A stretch of 64,000 nucleotides of DNA, taken from assembly GCF_963966145.1 (NCBI RefSeq), contig NC_091047.1, positions 22,320,001 to 22,384,000 on the forward strand, read 5' to 3'. The stretch is from Tenebrio molitor. Its lineage: Eukaryota > Arthropoda > Insecta > Coleoptera > Tenebrionidae. Of this stretch, positions 33,368-45,391 are shown piece after piece (positions within the stretch are counted from its first letter, which is position 1; each line of letters opens with the position of its first letter). The notes under the pieces are model-generated. The model was given only the letters and a program-made list of their open reading frames with translations, made no database searches and was not told the origin of the DNA. Position numbers and translations under genes: made by a program.

Positions 33368-35374
33368 AGTTGACGCATGTCGTATTGTAAGGTCCTTGGG
33401 TAGGTTTAGGTAAGTAAAATTGCTCAGGATCTTCTGATAACATAACTTGATAGTAATAGCGCTGTATGTAAGGGTCAAACAGAATGAAAATGTAAGCCCA
33501 AAGTCACTGGATAAATAACATCAATCCCGTTTTTATTTCAGTTTTACTGTTACATGCTACAGTTGTTACAAAAACATGTAATTATATTGAATTTATTGTC
33601 TTTACAAGTGAAGTGGTTTCAACATTTCAATAAAAATTGATGATCGTGTCCTTGATTTCCTTTAAAGATGTACCACACCCAGTGTAATTTGCAACATTTC
33701 AACTTTTTGATGCAAGTTGATTTTTATAAAACTAAAATATTGTGAATTTTAAATTTAACTTTTGAAATGTGCATTTTTCCTTTGGGAGTAACCCCAGAAT
33801 ATGAACTTAAAATTTTAATTAAACAAACTACTGCGTTCTTATTGACATCTGTATTTCTATTATGGTCTGTTATAGCACTGATTAACAAAATAGTGAATTA
33901 CGTCTCGTTTATTAGCATTATTGGAGCTACATCAAATCCAAAAAAATAATTTCCTTAGAAAACACATTTCTATCATTTTATATCCACCAGGATTCGTAAC
34001 AAGCAAGCCAAGCGGGGAGGTCGGCCCAATCGGGAACATCATTTAAAAATTGTACATAATGGGGCACTTTCCTGTTCAGATTATCGTGTAGGTATATTCC
34101 TGAAACGGCAATTTCGGCGGTAGCGCCAGTGGAATTTGTCGGCACTGCCAGATCGAAAGAAAATTTCAAAGGAACAATTTCTTTACCGCAAATGTGGTTC
34201 ATGTAATACAGATCGCGGTCATTCCACACCGCTGTTTTCGAATCTGAAGGCATCTTATCAATGAGACTTATTGCCAATACCTTGTGTCCCTTTTTGTGGG
34301 AGAAATAGACTCCCACACGATCCGGACCAGTTATGGAAACATTATACCTCAACACCGTAGGAGAAACTTGAACTTTGGACAAAACGTCAAGTTTTACAGG
34401 CTGGTCCAGCATCGGTTGTCCCGCCGGTATCCAATTACTACTGTACTTACTAAATAAATAATTTGTCGAGAGTGCTTCGAAAAATGTTACTAACGTATGT
34501 CCAGCTTAATGCTCTACATAAATAAAATAAAGTGAAAAACAGGTTTTTAAAACTGGGACTACAGCACGAAATGAAGAACAAAGGTAACTACTTAAAAAAA
34601 GAGAATTAATTTGACCACTGTGACAGTTACAAAGTTTCATAAGCTACAACATACAGAAAATAAACAACTTGACAAGAAAGTACTCTTGAGCAGATTTTTA
34701 TTTGGTCACCTGATAGTTCTGTAACTAGGTGAGCACTCACATAGCTTGAATCATTTTCCAATTAACGAATGGTAAACCACACAGGAAGTACTTTTTGCAA
34801 TTAGCATCCAGTGATTTCACCCTGGCAATTTCTTTAACTTGCATTTTAACTTTCTGGGGTGAATTGCGATCCATGTTTAGTAAAAAGTAGCCCGCATCTC
34901 GTTTACTTTCGACACCATTTTCATCATGAATCACTCGACGGCTGATTCTAATTATAAATAAAGTAATTCCACAAGTCTGCGTCCAGCAGGATAAGAGTGA
35001 CTCCAGTTATTCTTACTCTGACTCGTTTACTGATGACTTACCAATATCCAATATCTTTGAGGAGCTGGGGAATTTGTGTTTCCACTATAGGGAAAACCTA
35101 AAGGAGTGAAAATTATGATGAAACTTATTGCAAGAACCAGTGCTAGAAATGCCAGTAAATATTTGAAATCTCTAACCAACGTTGTGAGGGCTATCTGTAA
35201 TTGTAGTAAAATATTATTTGATCCTTAGTTGGTATGTTGGATATTTACAAATGGAGAAGTGATCAGTACTGTCACGACTGATGACTTGAGTCCTATTAAG
35301 AGATCTGGGTTCTTGTTTGAACCGATTCTCCCAGCGATAGGAATGAAAAGTGAGAACGTCGTTAATGCGGTGTA

Positions 35375-35732
35375 CTATGGCGGACAATAAATTTAGGCCG
35401 GCAAATTTCCGACATTTCAAAAAAGTCAATGCAAGCGACCATTTATTGTCATTATGACTGATGTGTCAGTTTGTCAAACTGAAGGTTTTCAAGCTGTTTG
35501 GCGTTTCCTTCGCCTTTTTTGTAACTTACAGATCATGACGCACTAGCATAACTGATTTGTAGTAGCACTTCTCTCTGGTGCACGCTTCTTTTCCCAATTT
35601 TAATTTTGATTATCGCTGTCACGATGACAAGAATGACAAAAATCGAAAATGGGGTTAGTTAAACATAATGCCAGCTTCACATTTTGATGTCAACTCAATG
35701 ACAGGCCGGCCTAAATTTATTGTCCGCCATAG
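35375..35732. mobile_element. TA-flanked MITE, CTATTGCGG type (M3), in an ERMP1 exon
   Basis: Perfect 28-base inverted ends (ctatggcggacaataaattt) with TA at 35373-35374 and 35733-35734. It lies within exon 6 of ERMP1 copy A. Copies B, C and D are uninterrupted at the same codon (tgtacatcagg), so both boundaries are confirmed by empty sites. Confidence 0.95.
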
Positions 35733-36776
35733 TACATCAGGAACATTGTAGGAATTGCTGAACTGACAAAATATATTACCTGCCATTTTCTTACTAAAAC
35801 AGCTCTACTGTATTTTTATTAAGTCTTTGTGGTGGTTAATTTACCTGTGTGTTGCAATTTGAATATGTGAATCAAGATGAAACCGATGGTGTTGAATAAC
35901 ACAGGTATTAAAAGTACATACATTGATCTAATGTTCGTAATGGAACCAAAGAATAATATCAGAGTCCAGATAACTCTAACACAATGGGCTTGAATTTGAG
36001 CTTTAATATTATGGGTTAGCTTCTAAAACAATCATTGTTATAATTTTTTCTCTTGCGAAGAAAATACATTTTGAAGTTTGCTTTTGTTGTAGATCTTTAA
36101 CGTGTAAGTATTAAATAAAAAAAAAATTAACGGGTGTTATCAAGTAGATAGTAGATAGTAACAATTTTTTACGTAATAAATTTGTCAGTTTTGTTGTTTT
36201 ATTATTCGTTGTAGCGGATAAGAACCTCATTACCTCATGACGTATAAAGGGCAGGAAAGCGGAAGAAAATGCGATTGTTGGTGCTACGTAAAGTCCAAAA
36301 ATAAGCCAAGGGTTGCCGTACCAGCTCATGGAATACCCAATTTTATCGGTGAGAAGTGATATTAAGACAGCGAAAAGTGCTGCCGTGATCCATCCACCGA
36401 TTATAGCACCGAACGTCAAGGCAAAATATGTTAGAGTTTCTTTAGAGTATCCTGTAACACGATGACATAACGTTTTCAGAAAAATATTACACCTTTTTCG
36501 ACTGTATTTCAGAAAATAGCAATTGTAATTCAGATTAGTAAACTATATTTCAGAAGGCTTTAGTTGCATTTCAGACTAGGGTAGCTTTAAAATAAGCAAA
36601 CTATGTATTCATTATCTACAGGATCTGCAAAGTCTTTGGGGTTTACGCTGCCAAATTTTGAGGTGTGAGATCTTGAGTTAAAAAGGTTATTAACATTTTG
36701 AGGTCTGAGCAGTTAAAAGAGTGTTAGGTACAGCAAACAAATTTTTCCACCGCACTAAGTGAGAACAACTACAATT

Positions 36777-36897
36777 TACATTAGAGTACGGTAGGGGTGT
36801 TTTACAGCGTGAACACGAGGTTTCAGGCACGAGGCGAAGCCGAGTGTCTCAGTTGTTGGAGTGCTGTAAAATACCTACCGTACGACATTTGTATTAG
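36777..36897. repeat. Foldback palindrome P12
   Basis: Arms around tacggtaggggtgttttaca and inverted tacggtaggtattttacagc flank the centre gcacgaggcgaagccgagtg. It lies in the intron between exons 3 and 4 of ERMP1 copy A (894 bases, against 377 in copy B). Confidence 0.7.
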
Positions 36898-37742
36898 ACT
36901 TTTCGGCTGACCCAATGTTTTATTTTCCACTTTTGCAGATCTTTTTGAAATAACATGTCAAGCTTTTTGACGTACAGAGCTGCCAACCCGATAGGTTGTA
37001 TTTTCTCAATTCCTATTATGTAAATGTGTTTTTTACATTAAATTAGGGTAACGTATGAATACTACTGTAAAAAGAGTAAATTAACCGTGCGTAAACCGTC
37101 GGTAAATCACAGCAGTTAGGGAAGCCGAAAAAATTATTTATAAATTGGTACAAATACGAAACACCTAAGAAGTCAGTGGAACTAACAACCTTAGTTAGTA
37201 ATTAGCATTGGTTCGCTTCGGTGATATGAATTTGAGCTGTACGAATTTGGTAGAGCAACCTCCAAACACTCTGTATATGTATACTCAATATATTTTACTT
37301 TTTCTAAAATACAGTTGAAAAAGGTGTGCACAAAAGATAATTTACCTAGTTTAAAGGTGTGTACACTGAATGCAAAAATTGCCAATGATTGTAGAACCAT
37401 TAGGTAATTTACAACATGGCCCACAGTCTGGGTATACGAGATCATAAAGAGTCCGAAGAAATCGTAGAAGATGATTTTCCCCGGATTGTCTTTGGGATTT
37501 GATACTTCAGGTGCGTTGGCAAGACTGCGAATCAAAGAAAGGATATTGTCTCCGACGTGCTGGAACGAACCGAGAGGAATGTGTTCAAAATCGTCATACT
37601 TAGTATGATAGCGATAGCCTTGTTTGTAGAACGCCTGTAACGATTCGTTGCAAATTTCAGTTGTTAATAAACAAATTTCCACTTTCCTACAAGACCCCCG
37701 TAGTCCCTGAAAATCCTGAAATCGGTATCTGACGGAACAACA

Positions 37743-37876
37743 TTATGTACATGTACAATACAACCCTGCTTAAAATATTACCTGCTACTGGTAAACTAGG
37801 ATTTATAAGCCCCGCAAGATCTTTAACTTAAAGTACCATAAAATTTTACGACCTACAACCAAATTGAAAACACAGT
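37743..37876. mobile_element. Half copy of the family N MITE at an ERMP1 breakpoint
   Basis: 37756-37875 matches the inverse of 22000-22125 (for example taaactaggatttataagcc and the end gacctacaaccaaattgaaa) and ends with the element terminus next to TA. The other half is missing, as are ERMP1 exon 1 and most of exon 2 that should follow. Confidence 0.75.
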
Positions 37877-37879
37877 ATA

Positions 37880-38340
37880 TCAACGCCTACCCTACAGAAA
37901 TGATTGACAAACTCATTCTGACATTTCATTTCAAGCTTTGTAAAGTTAATGTTCTGTTTCGCTATGTTTCGGTGTCTTAGTAGAAAACAAAAATTCGTAT
38001 TTTATTTCATAAATGCATTTTGCATATTTTTGATTTTTGGGGTTGGCCTCATTCGGCGACGCCCCTTTTTCCCTTACGACCCCTAGGCTGCGGCCTGCGT
38101 AGCCTTATGGGTAATTTGCTGCCGCTGTAACGTCGAAGTTTTTCTTTGACTGGTAGGTAAGTCACGCAACACAAAATGTTTAATAAAACCATAAAATTCG
38201 TTTGCGATTATCCAATTAGAATTATTACCGACACCAATTCATAAATTTGCCGGTCAATTTCGCAAAATATTCTGTGGAAACGCTCACATTGAAATAAAAA
38301 CATTGGAGAACAATTCAGGCTTTCTACAAATCTATAAATC
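37880..38340. repeat. ERMP1 5' flank, duplicated segment (copy A)
   Basis: Similar to 43450-43950 (upstream of copy B) and, in part, 53040-53230 (upstream of copy C): shared blocks include ttcgtattttatttcataaa, gttgtaacgtcgaagttttt and accataaaattcgtttg. This shows that the duplicated unit extended at least 1 kb upstream of the gene. Confidence 0.75.
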
Positions 38341-38424
38341 TCTTGTCTATGATGTTGGGAGAGGTCAGTGGAATAAAACAAAAACTAAAGTAGATTAAAA
38401 AAAAAATCTATGACAAATATGAAG

Positions 38425-38690
38425 CTTGATGCTTGATGTCTTCTCATTCCATGGTGTTTCACACCTAACTGACAACCCAAGTTTCTTGTACTAATTCTTG
38501 GATCGTCACGGATAGCGGCAAGGATCTCCTCTTCCATGTGAGGTGAGAGGAGTCATCCTAGTCCTTGGGTGTCCAACGTCATTTCTTTCAATTTCAAAAT
38601 GTCCAGTCCGCACTCGTTCATCTAAGCGATGAAAGACACCTGGAGTTGGATAACGCAGCCGATTGAGATATCGCTCCCTGCCCTCTAGAG
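38425..38690 (-). pseudogene. Mariner-like transposase N-terminal fragment
   Basis: Minus-strand translation across frameshifts gives YLNRLRYPTPGVFHRLDERV, VGHPRTRM, then EEEILAAIRDDPRISTRNLG and QLGVKHHGM. This is the helix-turn-helix region of transposases with a DUF4817-type N-terminus (R-YPxxR.F.RL, GRPRT, E-x-IL..I..DPRISTRxLA.QLGV). The catalytic half is absent. Confidence 0.6.
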
Positions 38691-39032
38691 GGATGCAGCC
38701 ACCACAGGTCAGTTATTCGATGTCCCCAATACCTACCAAATACATGTCTGCGTCGTATTCATTATTTGAATTAATAGCAGCCTGCACATCAGAATCGGCA
38801 TCGTAAAGGATGAAGACTGATTTTGAAATGAACTTCGTTGGTGGTTTCATAAAAGGTAGGTAGGTAATAACTAGTAGATTTTTAAATTTGGCGCATATAA
38901 ATGACCGTTGAGGGAGTCGGTATGACGTTATAGTCAATAAAGATGATTTTTGGCAATTCAAGCGAAGCCTCGCATCTCGTTGTTCTCGGGCCCGAGCCTG
39001 ACGATTTTTGCGTGTCGCATGAAACCGTCTAA

Positions 39033-39299
39033 AGGTAGCCATACACGAGCGGGATTCCCGCAAGGATTTCCTCTACCGAACCCTCGCCGACACACGGAGA
39101 GGATTTTCCTCAAGGCCCACTATCACCAACACAATACACGCAGCAAGAGACAAAAAAAAAGAATTGATTTTTGTTTGGGATTTTTGTTTCTCCGACCTAC
39201 CGCGGCCTCAAGGACGCCGCCACACATGTTGAGGAATTCCTCAAAGCTTGGACTGCTCAGACCGAACCTTGAGGAAATCTCGCTCGTGTATGGCTACCT
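39033..39299. mobile_element. PIF/Harbinger-type MITE, TAA target duplication
   Basis: Perfect 19-base inverted ends (aggtagccatacacgagcg), extended imperfectly inward, lie between TAA at 39030-39032 and 39300-39302. Length 267 bases. It sits between ERMP1 copies A and B. Confidence 0.85.
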
Positions 39300-39496
39300 T
39301 AAAGAAGTTTTCACTTAAAAAATTCAATTCCTATAGAACAAAGTTTCGCTATACTTACTACCTACTCGACTTGTCCGAAAATTTAAATTAAATTACTTAC
39401 TGACTTTTAATCAAAACCTCTCTGTATTTCTATGGTGCTTTGTTATTGGACTGTGGTTAATTGTAAATAATTAACATAACGCTGAATTTCAACTTC

Positions 39497-39502
39497 TTTA
39501 TT
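39497..39502 (-). terminator. Poly(A) signal of ERMP1 copy B
   Basis: AATAAA on the minus strand, about 85 bases after the stop. Equivalent sites occur near 33905 (A), 47950 (C) and 54055 (D). Confidence 0.6.
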
Positions 39503-39582
39503 GTCATTATTGAAGCTACATCATCTCAATTAATTTGTAAATTCCAAAAATCGATTTCCTCTGCAAGCACAATTCTTGCGTT

Positions 39583-42500
39583 TTATATCCAAAAGGATTC
39601 GTAATAACCAAGCCAAGCGGTAAGGTCAGCCCAATCGGGAAATTCATTTAGAAATCTTACGTAATGGGGTACTTTCCTGTTCAGATTGTCGTGTACGTAT
39701 ATCCCTGAAACAGCAATTTCGGTGGTTGCGCCACTGGAATTGGCCGGCACCTCCAGATCAAAAGAAAATTTCAAAGGAGCAATCTCTTTGCCACAAATGT
39801 GGTCCATGTAATACAGATAGCGGTTGTTCCACACCGCTATTTTCGAATCTGAAGGCATCTTATCAATGAGACTTATTGCCAACACCTTGTGTCCCTTTTT
39901 GGGGGATAAATAGACACCCACGCGATCCGGACCAATTATGGAAACGTTGTACCTCAACACCGTAGGTGAAACTTGAACTTTGGACAAAACGTCCAATTTT
40001 ACAGACTGGTCGAGCATCGGTTGTCCCGCCGGTATCCAGCTGCTACTGTCCTTACTAAAAGTGTTAAAATTATTGGTGTCTCGGATGTCCAAATAAAAAT
40101 ACTGTCGAGAGTACTTATGTCCAGCATAATGGTACATAAAATAGTGAAAAAAGGGTTTTTAAAACTGGGAGCACGAAATGGTGAACAAAGGTAGCTACTT
40201 AAAAATAAATTGGAGATTTAATTTGGCCACTGTGACAGCTACAAAGTTTCATAAGGTACAACATATGGAAAAACAATTTCCCAGAAAGTACTCTTGAGCA
40301 GATTTTTATTTGGTCACTCGACAGTTTTGTAACTAGGTGAGCACTCACATAGCTGGAATCATTTTCCAACCAACTAATGGTAAACCACACAACAAGTACT
40401 TTTTGCAATCAGCATCCAGAGATTTCACTCTGGCAATTTCTTTAACTTGACTTTTAACTTTGTGGGGTGAATTACGGTCCAGGTTTAGTAAAAAGTAGCC
40501 CGAATCTCGTTTAGTTTCAGCACCATTTTCGTCATGAATCACTCGACGGGTGTGCTGCGATGATTCTAATTATAAATAAAGTAATTCGACAGGTCTGCCT
40601 GCAGAAGCATAAGAATGACTCTAGTTGTTTATTTTCAAAAGCAAAGTAAAACAACAGGAGTCTGTCTTATTCTTACTGCGACTCATTGATTGATGACTTA
40701 CCAAAATCCAGTATCTTTGAGGAGCTGGGGAATTTGTGTTGCCACTATAGGGGAAACCTAAAGGAGTGAAAATTATGATGAAACTTATTGTAAAAACCAG
40801 TGCCAGAAATGCCAGTAAATATTTGAAATGTCTAACCAACGTTGTGAGGGCTACCTGTAATTGTAATAAAATATGTATTATTTTATTAACTGGCACCTAT
40901 ACATTTTGGATATTTATACATATGGAGAAATGATCACTAGTGTCAAAGCTGATGACAAGAGTCCTATAAAGAGATCTGCGTTCTTGTTTGAACCGATTCT
41001 CCCTGTGACAGGAATGAAGAGAGAGTACGTCATTAATGCGGTGTACATCAGGAAGATTGTAGGAATTATTAAACTGACAAAATATAGTACTTGCCATTTT
41101 CTTACTAAAACAGATCTACTGTATCTTTAGTAGTCTTTGTGGTGGTTGACTTACCTGTGTGTTGCAATTTGAATATGTGAATCAAGATGAAACCGATGGT
41201 GTTGAATAACACACGTATTAAAAGTGCATACATTGATCTGATGTTCGTAATGGAACCAAAGAATAATATCAGAGTCCAGATAAATCTTACGCAATGGGCT
41301 TGAATTTGAGCTTCAATATTATGGGTTAACTTCTAAAACAAGCATTGTTATAATTTTTTCTCTTGCGAAGAAAAAAAATTGAAGTTTGCTTTTGTTGTAG
41401 ATTTTTAACGTGTTAAAAATTAAATCAGATAGTTGTAACGATTTTTTACATAATAAATTTGTCAGTTTTGTTGTTTTATAATCCGTTGTAGCGGATAAGA
41501 ACCTCATTACCTCATGACGTATAAAAGGCAGGAAAGCGGAAGAAAATGCGATTGTTGGTGCTACGTAAAGTCCAAGAATGAGCCAAGGGTTACCATACCA
41601 GCTCATGGAATAGCCACTTTTATCGGTGAGGAGTGAGATTAAGACAGTGAAAACTGCTGCCGCGATCCATCCACCGGTTATAGCGCCAAACGTCAATACA
41701 AAATATGTTAGAGTTTCTTTAGAGTATCCTGCAACGTAACGTTTTCAGAAAAATATTACACCTTTTTCAACCGTATTTCAGAAAACGTCAATTGTAGTAT
41801 TTGTATTAAACTGTTGTTGAGAAAGCATCATTTGTATTTCAGATTACTAAACTATATTTCAGAAGGTTTTAGTTGCATTTTAAAGCTTTAAAATACATAA
41901 TAAAGCAAACTATGTTTAATTATTTACTGGATCTACAGAGTCTTTGGAGTTTAAAGTGCCAAATTTTGAGGTGTGAAATCTTGAGTTAAAAAGGTTAATA
42001 ACATTTTGAGGTCTGAGCAGTAAAAGAGGTGTTACAGCAAATTTTTCCTCTGCACTGAGACTGAAAATTACCGAAAGTCATAAGTGCGCGCAAAAGATGA
42101 TTTACCTAATTTAAATGTGTGTACACTGAACCCAAAAATTCCCAGCGAGAGTACAACTACCACGTAATTTACAACATGGCCCACAGTCTGGGTGTACGAG
42201 ACCATAAATAGCCCCAAGAAATCGTAGAAGATGATTTTCCCTGGATTGTATTTGGGATTTGACACTTCAGGTGCGTTGGCAAGACTGCGAACCAAAGAGA
42301 GGGTATTGTCCCCGACGTGCTGGAACGAGCCGAGAGGAATATGTTCAAAATCGTCATATTTAGTATGATAGCGATAGCCTTGTTTTAAGAACGCCATATC
42401 AAGACCTGTAACGATTCAATACAAAATTTCAGTTATCAACAAACAATCTTCCACTTTCCTACAAGCCCCCCGTAGTCCCTGAAAATCCTGAAATCAGTGT

Positions 42501-43426
42501 ATGAAGGAATTATATTGCTTTGGAAAATCTCTTCACCGGCGGCTTGTCCGTACGGATGCGGTACCCGGGAGTAATAAGTCAACAGCCACGGTGCCTCAGG
42601 TCCCGATTGGAACAAAATTATCTTCCCTCCAGCTCCTGCAGCGTCCAGATTGAGCAGGACTTTACAGTCTTTGGCCCACTTGTGCTTGGTAATGAAACCA
42701 TGTGCGGCTTTCATACCTGTTTCTTCAGCCCCGTTGAACAAAAATATTAAATTGTTGAGCGGTCGTTTAGGTTCCCTTGACAATTTCCTCAACACCTCCA
42801 ACATCGTCGCACAGTTAATTCCGTCATCGCTGCCTCCAGGACTTGTGGGAACGGAATCAAAATGCGAATTGATCAACACGCTCTGAGTCGCGTTATTATT
42901 TGCGTGTACTTTCACGACGATATTTTGCAAATTTGAGTAAGAAAATATATTGCCATGCAGCTTAGTCTGCAGGTAAAGGGACCCGCTGACCACTTGGACA
43001 TCCAGTTCAAGCTTCTGGTTTTTGTGCGATTTTTGCACAATGATATTGATTTCACGTTTAAGAAAGTCAGCAGCCAGGATCTCGTTTTCGCGGCTTCCCG
43101 TTACTCGAGGTCCTATATCCGTTAATATTTTTAAGTCGCGTCGCGCCCTCTCCGTTATAAAAGCATCAGGTTGAAATTTCTGCGAGTGTATCAGTATGTT
43201 TATTTTCTTGCAAATGTAGCAATCTACCTACCTCATCTGCTAGAGACAGAGGTGTGGGCAGAATACTGTCGATCGCATAAACAAGACCGTACAGACTTAC
43301 TAACACTGCGATCACTCCGAAAGCTGCAGCAATGGGGATGCTGTGGATACTGCTTCTGATTTTTTTCGAATCGTCCGAATCAACTGAAAGTGATCCGGCC
43401 ACACTTGGAATTTTCTGTAGCGTCAT
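39583..43426 (-). CDS. Ermp1: ERMP1 copy B, ER M28 metallopeptidase (GG donor at exon 2)
   Basis: Nine exons: 43232-43426, 42468-43179, 42106-42405, 41511-41728, 41155-41332, 40920-41104, 40702-40854, 40349-40554, 39583-40054, joining in frame to 872 residues (human ERMP1 904). Residues 30-52 are a membrane anchor. The lumenal M28 domain keeps the expected zinc and catalytic residues: His171 (SHFDS), Asp184 (GGSDDG), Glu217/218 (NGAEET), Asp244 (NLDA) and His316 (RYHTKYD). Several membrane helices (about 375-640) and a conserved C-terminal lumenal domain follow. ERMP1 enzymes are zinc aminopeptidase-like proteins of the ER membrane. One oddity: the exon 2 boundary reads tacgggg then GG where copies A and C have GT; using the nearby GTAGGA instead shifts the frame. 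Either this is a rare GG-AG intron or the copy is compromised. Confidence 0.88.
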
Positions 43427-43449
43427 TGTTTTTCTACTAAGAAGGAGCT

Positions 43450-44850
43450 TGTAGGGAACAATCTCGAATGACTGCCATACATATCAACACCAACACACAT
43501 AATTGACAAACTCATTATGACATTTAATCATATTAGACAGCTAGTTGTTTTTGTTGTTCTTTAGATTGGTAAAATTGATGCATGTTGTGTCGCAAGGTTT
43601 TTCGGTGTTTCGGTCTCTTAGTACAGAACAAAAATTCGTATTTTATTTCATAAATAATTTTTTTCTATTTTTGATTTTTGGCGTTGATCACCTTCGTCGA
43701 CGTCCTTTTTTGCTTTACAACCCCTAGACAATAGCCTATGTAGCCTTATGGGTAATTTTCTGCCGTTGTAACGTCGAAGTTTTTCTTTGACTGGTAAGTC
43801 ACACAATACAAAATGTTTAATAAAACCATAAAATTCGTTTGGGATTATCCAATCAGAATCATTACACACACCAATTCATACATTTGCCGGTCGATTTCGC
43901 AAAAACATTTTTGGAATCTGTCACGGAGAAATAAAAACATTCGAGAACAATGATGTCCAATTGCGTTAACAATTACACATTATGAATCTAAGATTCTTCT
44001 TTTACTAGAGTCTATGCCCCCAACCTATTTTGTGGTTTTTTTTTGGCAATTATATTTCTCAATTTTTGGACAGTGACCGGTCTAGTTTACTTTACACTCC
44101 ATATAACAGCTGCTGCAAAATTATATTTGTCCAGTTCTTTGGCAGTTTATTAACAATTCGTGCACATTTGTGCGCTCAATGTTTATAATTATAACTCTTT
44201 CTGAGATACATAATTACTTCGGGACTCGTATGGAAACATTTTGTTTTCTTTTAAATTAAAAGCCATTATTCTACAAACCTCTCTTGTCTATGATGATGGG
44301 ACAGCAATGTTATACATATACTACGGCATATTGAAAAGACAATTTTCTAACGTCCTTAGCAGGGAGACCGAAATATATTGGGTGATTCAAAATTGTTGTG
44401 GATAATTATGGCAACTATGTACGAAAATTTATGTGGCAACTGTGTGGGTTGACATTTGTATGACATCTCATAAGCCTGCATTGGATTTTTCTTATACCAT
44501 TGCACATTGATTTGACAGTTTTCAAAATTGCGCGACTATGAACTGTCAAAGAAATGTCAACTCTATCCTACCACAGAGTTGCCACATAAATTTTCGTACA
44601 TAGTTGCCATACTTATCCACAATCATTTTGAATGTCCCAATACTTTAGCTGTACGTTTTTTGGACTCCCAAAACGCATTTAACTTCGCAACTACTTGTTT
44701 ATTTACCATAGGCATAGTTTAGAATAAACTGTTTTCATCGTTATTGTTTCTCTGTCTGGATTTTTGACAGATCACTATCTGCTAAGGCTCACATAACGAA
44801 TATTGTTCAGCACTTATCTCATTGATTACCTAATTGTTTTGCAAAAGCAA
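43450..44850. repeat. ERMP1 5' flank, duplicated segment (copy B)
   Basis: Matches 37880-38340 and 53040-53860 in blocks, apart from the MITE at 44378-44640, which is absent from the copy C flank. Confidence 0.75.
44378..44640. mobile_element. TA-flanked MITE with 64-base inverted ends
   Basis: Ends ttgggtgattcaaaattgtt and inverted ttgggacattcaaaatgatt remain similar for about 64 bases, including gtacgaaaatttatgtggca. TA lies at 44376-44377 and 44641-44642. The homologous flank of copy C (around 53650) lacks it. Confidence 0.85.
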
Positions 44851-44952
44851 AATTGAATAGCGCTCAAAGAACTACATATTTCTTAAAAAATACTAATTTT
44901 AAGTTTTAACAATTTTAGTCCAGTAAAACTGTATACAACATGTATAATTGTA

Positions 44953-45197
44953 CAGTTGCGAGCAATAAATTTTGGTCGTCAAGGTCATTCTTTGACGCAA
45001 TCGAAAATGCTCCATTGTAAAACAGTCGTAAATATCATAACCTATCATCATATTGTATGACATTAATTGCCATTTTTTTCTCATTTTTTGACACTTTGTT
45101 GACATGGCATAATCAGGCAGGGAAATTTTTTAAATTTGTGACAATCTAACCAAATTTTGAAATGACATTGACGACCAAAATTTATTGCTCGCGACAG
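44953..45197. mobile_element. TA-flanked MITE, CTATTGCGG-related (M4)
   Basis: Ends cagttgcgagcaataaattt and inverted ctgtcgcgagcaataaattt, with TA at 44951-44952 and 45198-45199. Length 245 bases. The terminal caataaattt motif is shared with the MITE in ERMP1 copy A. Confidence 0.8.
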
Positions 45198-45391
45198 TAA
45201 ATTGGGTGGTTGATATTGTTTGAAATTATTTCAATTTTTAAAAGTACACAATCAGTAAACACTGTAGTCACACCACACTTTTCTTTCTCTTATCAACCAA
45301 AATACGTAGGTACGTCCTGTTTTCAAGCTTATCTAAAGTTAAACCTGTAATGATTTGTATACATTACTTTTTTCCGCCAAATATTTGAACC

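Larger units (their letters stand above)
33978..37742 (-). pseudogene. Ermp1: ERMP1 copy A, truncated and interrupted
   Basis: Remnant exons in minus-strand order are 37696-37742 (tail of exon 2), 37346-37634, 36234-36451, 35845-36022, 35735-35793 plus 35249-35374, 35042-35194, 34741-34941 and 33978-34449. Everything upstream (exon 1 and most of the M28 exon) is missing: homology stops at about 37742, where half of a family N MITE begins. Exon 3 lacks 11 bases at its start and exon 8 lacks 5, both frameshifting. A 358-base MITE sits inside exon 6. The remaining exons keep lengths identical to the paralogs, and the C-terminal exon is open, so decay is recent. Exon 2 retains a normal GT donor (37694-37695). 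Confidence 0.9.

Noticed and set aside
33767..33949. 60-codon plus-strand ORF
   Set aside because: Lies in the 3' flank shared by the ERMP1 copies and is not open in the paralogous flanks.
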